In this document: positions 55,879 through 64,000 of the stretch, one piece after another | How positions within the stretch are numbered: position 1 is the first letter of the stretch | Layout of the letters: every line of letters begins with the position of its first letter | Assembly (NCBI RefSeq): GCF_001039355.2 | Contig: NW_019775882.1 | Coordinates: forward strand, 115,916-179,915 | From: Lingula anatina | Lineage: Eukaryota > Brachiopoda > Lingulata > Lingulida > Lingulidae | DNA length: 64,000 nucleotides | Direction: 5' to 3' | The notes under the pieces: generated by a model | The model's input: the letters and a program-made list of their open reading frames with translations, nothing else | Told to the model about the DNA's origin: nothing | The model's database searches: none | Position numbers and translations under genes: made by a program

Positions 55879-57613
55879 GAAATAGGGAGCGGTAGAACAG
55901 ACGTAGATAAAAATGATAATTGATAATTTCGTAATATCTAGTTTCTATGTAACCGTAGTAGAAGTAACAACGCTGGTTGATCATCATGAGAAGATATTAA
56001 CTCTATTAAAAAAAGGTTTGCAGCGTGTCATTATTCGATAAATTCATCATTTTCTCTAGTAGACTAAATGCTAAGTAACTTTCCGAACACAGGTCTCATA
56101 TATACTTTCATGTTAAAACACAAAGTTGAACCCAGATGTTCCACATCAATATACACTGGTAGTTTCTTTTGTTTAGGGATGTCACAAGGAAGAAAAAATT
56201 CCCTTTCTTCCATGGACAAATGTAAAACGGCAGACCATGACAGTTTTACTTTTCACTGTACGGGAAAAATTTAAAACGAAAGACGCTGACAATTAACAGT
56301 ACAGTGAAATATATTATAGTAAGAAAGTATAATAGTTGGCAGCTTTCGCTTGACTACCGCCACTCTCTCTCTCTTTTTTTCTCAACTAAGGACCCTGCCA
56401 TATATTACCAACCAGTCACAAAACTAGCTTCATTAACTTTAGACGCTGAAAAAGGACGTCCCCCCCCCTCCACTCCTCCATTCACTTTTATAATATCTAG
56501 GTATTACTGGCTCCCGGAATTGCCATTCTGATAGAAATCTTTACGAACATCACGTACTACGTTGGCGGTGTAGTGTTACCCATCACCACACTCTAACAGA
56601 GCGAGGAGATAAAGGCAGTGGCCGTGTACGTTTACAGTTTAGGAAATCTTTTGTGTCGTTAAATCTCAGATGATGTTTGAGTCTAAATCAACGATGCAAA
56701 AAGGCATCGGCAGATTTCAGATATGAAGAACTGAGGGGGAAGAAGTCAAATGGTCTCACCCTACCTCCCTCCCTCACTCCTTCCCAGCCTTTTATATATC
56801 ACCTATGAGAGTCGAGGCGAGGAGCAAGGCTTTCCCCAGAGAGCCCTCAGGCCGTCATTTGGACGGCCGCTGGCCTCAGAAGATGGACTTTATTTTCAAA
56901 AGTCGTAACACGGCTTGAGAAATTATTGGGAATGATAGTATATTTGTATTTATACTCCCTGTTAAGCAGTGACTAAATTGGACATCAGCATTTTGGACTA
57001 CCTGTACCCCAAGTCCTGGGAAAGCCCCTGGACAGAGATGTCACTTTTCATTAAGGAAGAAAAGAGAAAATATTCAATCAGAGGAGGAGAACCCAGGTCA
57101 TCGGTTAAATTATCAGAATCACTTCAAGTATAGGTAAAAAGCGCAACTGGATTTAATAAGAAATATTACTGACATCCCCATCCAATGGGAACTACATGTG
57201 CATACACTTTCCCCAACCCCTGAAAATATTCACAAGTTTTATTGTGCGTGGCTGTTAAGTATAAAAATCTTGTATTTATATGCACTATTGAATGAGCCAC
57301 ATCACTTATAAAATCTCCTACCTGAAATTTGTACTAGCATAAGGTACTGTAAAATACAAGTACAATTTTCTTTTATCTTCAACCATTTTGAACCTTTCAA
57401 TTGGAATATTGAGCAACAAACATTGAAAATAAAAGCTTAAGACTTCAAAATATACATTGAATAAAAGGAGTAGACTCCATGAATGCAACATTTTTGTAAA
57501 TGCAAAAGGTAAATTTTACAGTGGAATAACACAAAGGCATATATAATCCAAGATATTTTACTTGTATTTTGTTTTCTTTGACAAAATCACAACGTAGTAG
57601 CAACTACATTTCC

Positions 57614-60600
57614 TTAGCCACTACTAACAGAGGAAGATGTAAAGCCGACGGGACGAACTTTCATCTCCGTTGTCTTCAGGGAGTGGTGGTACCCTTTAAA
57701 TGTCTTCCAGTTAACACCGTCACCGTATGAGCTGTGATGACCCAGGTGGTACAGGCCGTTCAGATTGGAATCGTGACAGCGTTCATACCACCAGGCTCCC
57801 TTGTACTGCTGTGCACAATTCTGGCTGGTAAGTGCATCGTTATTCCTGTCCTTTGTGGTGAAAGGGTAACCTCTGTGAAGACTCAGTGAATCCCCTAAAC
57901 ACAAAATACGAGAAGAGTTACAGAGTTTTATGAAATGAGAATATACCTTGTACAGGGGTAATGTACTTAGTTCATTATGTTCTCAAACAAAAAAGGTTCA
58001 TATATCGCCCAGCATGTACGTAGAAATTGATATTTTTCTACAGGACCGCAATGCTCGAGAGAACAGAAACAGTGAACTAAGACACGGTTGGAACATATTG
58101 TGATAGTGGTTTCTCAGTAGGCATAGTGACGTTGGCTCAACGTTGAAAACGGGTTGGGCCGTTGAACTACCTAAATTCAATGTTGAATCAATGTTGATCC
58201 AGCTACATCAAAACGCATATATATGATGTGACGTTGATTCGACGTTGTATTTTGGTCGTCGTGATGCTAGACATGGATTGTAATTTAAAATATGTTGTAT
58301 CGATGTAAATTCTGTATAAAAAAGGTGATACGTTGTTTATATGAAGGTCTATATATGGCATAATGTATCAAAATGAATTTACGGCAGCTGCATGGTATAT
58401 ATGATGCCATAGGTAATAATTAGTTGTAGCCTATTAACATCAATAGCAGTGCCGCATTATCCACCTCAGGCTTGTTTAACATTAAAACATACATTTACAA
58501 CAGTCCTGGCCAATCTTGCGCGGTGCAAATTGTACAATCTTCAGGCTATCGTTACCGCAATAACCGCCATGTGATGAAAGCTTCAATAAACTATTAAAAT
58601 GAATACCCCACCATCATCCTGATGTTCTATTGTTTATTACTTTCGGGAAAGATTAAATAGACATCAATACTGTAACTAACTTTATCAAAATATAAATAAT
58701 GGTGCTTCAAAGGTGTCTATAGTGAACTAGCGAATTTCACTTGTTTTTCAGAAATATATTCTACTAAACATCCTAGCAAGGTCAGCTAACACAAGGATAA
58801 CTGAGTCGTGTTAAAATGTGTGTGAGTAAAATTAATGATGTTGATAGTTGACAGTATCCTGTTATAGATCGTTATATAGATTAACATAGCAGGCTGAAGT
58901 GACCGTAACTTTCTTATAGATAGATAAATAGATAGATAGCTCAACTGTTGAGCCCTAAATGACCATCTATTTAGCTAGAGACATATCTGTGAATATCTGT
59001 AAAAAATCTATCACTCGCCCTGGTAGAGGGTACGTTGATACAACGTTGTTATGTTAATGATCCAATTTTTAAATCTAGTGTTAAGCCAACGTCTTGTCAA
59101 CGTTGAATCAACATGATTTGCTCGCTGGGTTACTTTAGTGTGTGTGTGTGCGTGTGTGTGTGTGTGTGTGTGTGCAGAAATACAGTCACACATGGGCTGA
59201 ACATGTGCATGTACAAACATGTATCTAGTGATACCCTTAATTCCTTGAAAGACCGATTTAAAAGATAATTCCTCGCAGTGTGTGTGTGTGCATTTAAACA
59301 TCGATGTGCTCTCTAAATCACCGCTCCACTGCTGTTTATGACTACGATTAAATTTCAAAACAAGATAGATTAATTAATTGTCTACCTGCGTTCCCAGAGT
59401 AAGCCCCGACAGTTAACTTGTACTTAGCTTTCTCTGACGCGATAGCAAAGTTGTCGTAATGGGCATAGCGCCAAACACCATTCGCGTCTTCCATATCAAC
59501 ACGCAGCTCATATCGCTTTTGGTTAGTGATCGTGTTAATTTGTTCATTCCCTGGAGAAAAAAATAAATGACTGGCTCAATTTTTTAATTCAGTTGTTTAT
59601 CCATTTGTCAAAAAGGACCGAAAATATATCTATATTTAAAATATCGTTGAATCAGTAAACTTTTAATAGAGTCCAAATGATACAAAATACGCAATACACA
59701 CAATATTAACATATGTACAATGTCAACAGTTTTTGAAAATGTGCTACATATATTCTAATTTCCTTCACTCCCAGCGTAACTGAAAGCAATTTCTACCTGT
59801 AGAACAGAATACAAATGAGATAAAAGAAATATTCATCATAATCTACTTAATGCAATTTTTCATTTGTCTGCAGGTTTCGACATCCCTATAGCTTTAGGAA
59901 CATCAAATGTGTTTAATCATGTTACATTACCTAACCAGTGTTCCCCGTTCACGTTTCCGAATCCATTCTTATAAGATTGCCAGCCACGGTAGAAGTCTAC
60001 GGAACCGTCCATACGCTTCTGGAACAACTGAAAGTACAAAATACTTCACAAAATCTTCTGTCCAATAACAGGGAGAAGCAGTTGATTTGATGTACTGTCT
60101 TGAAAAAAAACGATCATAAATGAGTACCCTTCAATATGTTTGACAAGAAAAATGTGACTAAAGGCTTTAGAAAAACATCTGGCGCCCTTTTACCTAAAAA
60201 ATGGCCGATCCACACACCCCCCCCCCCCAAAAAAAAAAAAAAACGCCCTAAAACGGAAAATCCTTTTGAAACACATCTGAAATATATATAATAATTCAGC
60301 ATATGAAAATTAATCTGAATTTAAATAAATTAAACTTAATCATACCGTCCATCCTCCTCCGTCAGTGGTCATGTCACAGTAGACGCTAAATGCGCTCTGA
60401 CCGTTATTTGGTGTAATTTTATACACCCCGTTCAACTTCACGCCGTTCTTGTACAAATCAGCGCAGTCCCGACCACTTACTGTAATCAGACGTTAGCATA
60501 TTTCGTTATATTCGTAATATCACCGTAATATATTTATGTTATATCATGTTGACATATGCCTTAAAACGAGAAGATGCCTCCATCGCTATCAGCATTCAGC

Positions 60601-61551
60601 ATGTATTATTTGTAAACAGTTATCTAATTATGGGAGGTTCGGAAAAAACAGTGATATAACCTTTTTTCTGTTAGTTGCACACATCATAAACAGAAACAAA
60701 TAGATATTTCCCACAATTTATAAAATTAAATTAAATAAACTGAATTGAACAAAAGCTGCCATTTGTAGAAAATGCAACTTACTACCTTGCTTTTCCGCGG
60801 TAAAGTTTGCAAATTTCACTTGTAAATTTGTTGTCGTCTGTACCAGTTTAAGATATTTATCTACCAGATCATCGTATCTGCCTTCCAAGCGTTTCAGTTG
60901 ATCATCGCATCTGCCTTCTAAGCGTTTCAGCTGATTGTCGTATCTGTCTTCCAGGCGTTTCCTGTCGTTCTTCAGGAAGTCCAGCAGGGTGGATGTTACT
61001 GAACACTGAGACTGGGATGTGGCTTGAATATCTCGGCGCTTGATGCTACAAGAACAAAATAATTTAAAGGAGCCATATACTTTGAATGCAACTTCACATT
61101 AGAAGCATTTATTTTGTCTGCGTGACTGTCCTTTTTAAACTAATGGGTATTTTGATCTGGAAAAATATTCACCAAAGAAAATAATTTATCATAGTGATTC
61201 TTTTTCATCATGCATGAGAAAAACTACCATTGATTAGCTTGCCATTTTGACAGTACCTCCTATTTTGAAGAATTTCAAATATTTTTTTTTTCAAAAAGAA
61301 AAATTGTTAGTAAATAACGATATTGTAGATGTCAAGGAAAGTTGAGACAGCAACTAATTAAGCCAACTGATATTCAATATTAATAAAAATCAGTGAAATT
61401 ATTTGCTCGATGCTAGTATGCAATTCATTATACTGAAATATAATCACTATCATTAAACGATTAAATGCAGCACTTACTCATACATTTGAATTCCCAGAGT
61501 AACCTCAAGAACACATAGTAAAACAACGATATACTTGTAGGTCAACTCCAT
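57614..61551 (-). CDS. FReD gene D: secreted lectin, 337 aa, altered calcium motif
   Basis: Exons: 61478-61551, 60783-61045, 60346-60479, 59931-60027, 59386-59550, 57614-57894; all GT-AG, frame intact, TAA stop. It has a signal peptide ([20 protein letters not shown]), SQSQCSVTS, a coiled coil with two extra 11-residue units ([22 protein letters not shown], with an additional Cys in the second), then a FReD at about 113-337. The calcium motif reads KDRNND: the second ligand Asp is Asn262 (codon 57842-57844). Exon 6 is one codon longer than in the other copies. The junction codon between exons 2 and 3 gives Ile instead of Ala. The intron between exons 5 and 6 is about 1 kb longer than in B because of an insertion at about 58115-59132. 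It is probably functional, but calcium-dependent binding may be weakened. Confidence 0.92.
58115..59132. mobile_element. About 1-kb insertion with ACGTTGA-rich ends in gene D
   Basis: It is absent from the same intron in genes A, B and C, where GTGGTTTTCTTTAGTG is continuous. The left end (CAGTAGGCATAGTGACGTTG) and the complement of the right end (AGTAACCCAGCGAGCAAATC) are followed by several AACGTTGAATCAA-type motifs on each side. No protein is recognisable inside. It is a non-autonomous DNA element by structure, family not assigned; a GATA run lies near 58920. Confidence 0.65.
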
Positions 61552-61600
61552 TGCTCTTTACGGTATATGTATCCAACAGAAGAATGCAATTATATTCTTA

Positions 61601-61730
61601 GCAGCGATATTTAAGGATGATCTAGTCACGCGACACGCGTCATTCTGATTTGATACAAAATTTTTGAAGGTGTATGAAATAAAATGGTGATTACGCATGC
61701 GCGAATTTCTCAGAAATCAGCTGTGAGTCA
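61601..61730 (-). promoter_or_regulatory. Gene D promoter: TATA-like box and AP-1 site
   Basis: CTTAAATATCG (61605-61616) and TGAGTCA (61724-61730) are at the spacing seen in genes A and B. Confidence 0.6.
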
Positions 61731-61759
61731 GAAATAGGGAGCGGTATATATTAAAAACG

Positions 61760-63400
61760 CCTTTCAATACAGAACAGACGTAGATCAAAATGGTCTGATA
61801 ATATCATAATATCCAGTTTCTATCTAACCGTAGTAGAAGTAACAAAGCAAGTAGATCGTAAAAAGATATTGGATCTATAAATGCGGGTATCTGCGTACCA
61901 TTATTCAATGAATTCATTAATATTTTTTAAATTGTCTCCAGAGGACTAAATGCGAGCAAACTTCCCGAACACAGGTCTCATATATATTGCCATGTTAAAA
62001 TAAACAGATCCAAGCCAGATGAACCACATAAATATACACTGGCGGTTTATTTTGCTTAGGGATGGCACAAGCAACAAAAATTTTCTTTTCCCTGGTCAAA
62101 TGTAAAACAACAGAAGATGACAATTTTACTTTTACTTTTCTAGGTACCGGAAAAAATAAAAACGGTAGACGCTGACAATTAACGAGTACAGTGAAATAAA
62201 GTGTAATAAGAAAGTATAATGATGGGCAGCACTCGCTTGATTACCGCCACTCACCCACCAAGGATTATTCTCAACTAACGTCCCTGCCATATGTTACCAA
62301 ACAGTCACAAAACTAGCTTAATTAATTTTAGACACTGAAAAAGAATGCTCCCCCCCCCCCCCTCCACTCCTACATTAATTTTTATAATATCTAGGTATTA
62401 CTGGCTCCCGGAATTGCCATTCTGATAGAAATATTTATGAACATCACGCCCTACGTTGGCGGTGTAGTGTTACCCATCACCACACTCTAACAGATCGAAG
62501 AGATAAAGGCAGTGGCGGTGTGCGTTTACAAAAGAAAGAATCTTTTGTGTCGTTTAAATCTCAGATGATGTTTGAGACTAAATCAACGATGCAAAAAGGC
62601 ATTGGCAGATTTCAGATATGAAGAACTTAGGGGGGAGGGGGAAAAGTCAAATGGTCTCGCCTACCCCCCTCCTACAATCCTTCCCTCCTTCCCTATGAAA
62701 GTCTATTGGCGAGGAGCAAGGCTTTCCCCAGAGAGCACGGTTATCATTTGGACGGCCAATGGCCTCAAAAGATGGCCTTTATTTTCAAAGCCGTAACACG
62801 GCTTGAGAAATTATTGGAAAATGATTGTATATTTGTAGTTGGACTCATTGTCAATCGGTGACTAAATTTCTGATCACCATTTTGGACTACGTGTACCCAA
62901 GTCCTGGGGACGTAACTGGGCAGAGAAGTCACCATTCGTCAAGGAAGAAAAGAAAAAATATCCAATCAAAGGAGGAGAACTTGGGCCATCGGTTAAATGA
63001 TCAGAATCACTTCAAGTATAGGTAATAAGCGCAACTGTATTTAATAAGAAATATTATTGATATCCCCATCCACAGGGAACTATGTACATCCTCCCCCTAA
63101 CTGCCCCCGACCCCCGTCCCCCGTCCCCCGACCCCCCAAAAAATATTCACAAGTTTTATTATGCGTGACTGTGAAGTATGCAAAATTCGTATTAATGCAC
63201 TTTTGCATGAGCCACATCACTTTTAAAATCTCATAGCTGAAATTTGTACTAGCATAAGGCACTGTAAAATACAAGTACAATTTTCTTTTACCTTCAACCG
63301 TTTTGAACTTTTGAATTGGAATGCTAAGACTTCAAAAAATAAATTGAATAGAAGGACTGGACTCCATGAATGCAACATTTTTTGTAAAAGGTAAATTTTA
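61760..63400. other. Spacer between genes D and E
   Basis: No coding gene. This is the tandem-unit spacer also found upstream of B and C. It contains C-rich runs near 62350 and 63100-63137. Confidence 0.65.
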
Positions 63401-63495
63401 CAGTGGAATAACACAAGGGCATATATAAAACAAGATATTTTACTTGCATTTTGTTTTCTTTGTCAAAATTACAACGTAATAGCAATAACATCTGC

Positions 63496-63773
63496 TTAGC
63501 CACTTTTAACGGAGGCAGGTTTATAGCCGATGGGGCGAACTTTCATCTCCGTTGTCTTCAGGGAGTGTTTGTACCCTTTAAATGTCGCCCAGTTGACGCC
63601 ATCAGCAGACGAGCTGTGTTCACCAAGGTGGTACAGACCGTTCAGATTGGAAACGTGGCAACTTTTATACCACCAGGCTCCCTTGAAGTGCTGTGCACAA
63701 TTCTGTCCATCTGCATCATTATCCCTGTCTTTTGTGGTGAAAGGTTGACCCTTGTGAAAACTCAGTGAATCCC
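63496..63773 (-). CDS. FReD gene E: last exon only (gene continues beyond the window)
   Basis: A 278-bp terminal exon with a TAA stop, of the same length and phase as in A and B. The reading starts [20 protein letters not shown] and keeps the Cys-His motif ([10 protein letters not shown]), DGVNW and [11 protein letters not shown]; it ends YKPASVKSG. The calcium motif is intact. Exon 5 would be expected about 450-1500 bp further right, outside the window. This shows that the array continues. Confidence 0.9.
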
Positions 63774-64000
63774 CTAAACATAAAATACGAGAAGAATTAC
63801 AGAGCCGTATGAAGTGGAGGTAGTGCGCTACTTCTATCTTACATGGATCCTACATCGTCCAGCATCTACGTAGAAATTGAGTTTTTTTCTATAAGACCGC
63901 AGTGTTCGAGACCACAGATACAGTGAACTAAACCAACATGTTTGATAATAGTGATTTTCTCCGTGTGTGTGTGTCTGTGTGTATGTGTGTGTGTGCGTAT

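Overview
This is non-coding-rich animal genomic DNA. It is AT-rich, its genes are split by GT-AG introns, and it carries many microsatellites and small inverted-repeat DNA transposons. Fibrinogen-related lectin genes in tandem, and motifs such as ACATGTA and GCATGCGCA, point to a marine invertebrate. A lancelet (amphioxus) is my best guess, a mollusc or other invertebrate is possible, and the sequence does not settle it.

Two gene blocks can be read, both on the minus strand. (1) About 10.65-25.81 kb holds one gene of at least 14 exons that join in a single open frame of 870 codons. It encodes a secreted protein with a signal peptide, about 650 residues that I cannot assign to a family, and a C-terminal von Willebrand factor D (VWD) domain. 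A TATA box lies just upstream of the start codon. (2) About 39.8-63.8 kb holds a tandem array of fibrinogen-related-domain (FReD) genes: four with all six exons (A, B, C, D) and the last exon of a fifth (E) at the window edge. Each full copy has a signal peptide, one coiled-coil exon of variable length, and a ficolin/tachylectin-type FReD on four exons of nearly constant size. The coiled-coil exon differs between copies by exactly 0, 11, 22 or 342 residues. In A it holds 19 almost identical 54-bp units. Copy C is decaying: it has a frameshift in its last exon, a transposon in an intron and a lost AP-1 site. Copy D has lost one predicted calcium ligand.

The other regions (1-10.6 kb, 25.9-39.8 kb, introns and intergenic spacers) contain Tc1/mariner-like elements, MITEs, segmental duplications and simple repeats, and no convincing intact gene apart from a possible orphan signal-peptide exon near 2.7 kb. 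Paralogous 'empty sites' in the FReD array show directly where several elements inserted.

As a system, the FReD array looks like a locus for generating variety in secreted recognition lectins: a conserved binding head on a stalk whose length changes in whole helical repeats, plus a possible in-frame cassette exon inside the head of copy A. The immune role is inference from the ficolin/FREP families, not something the sequence shows.
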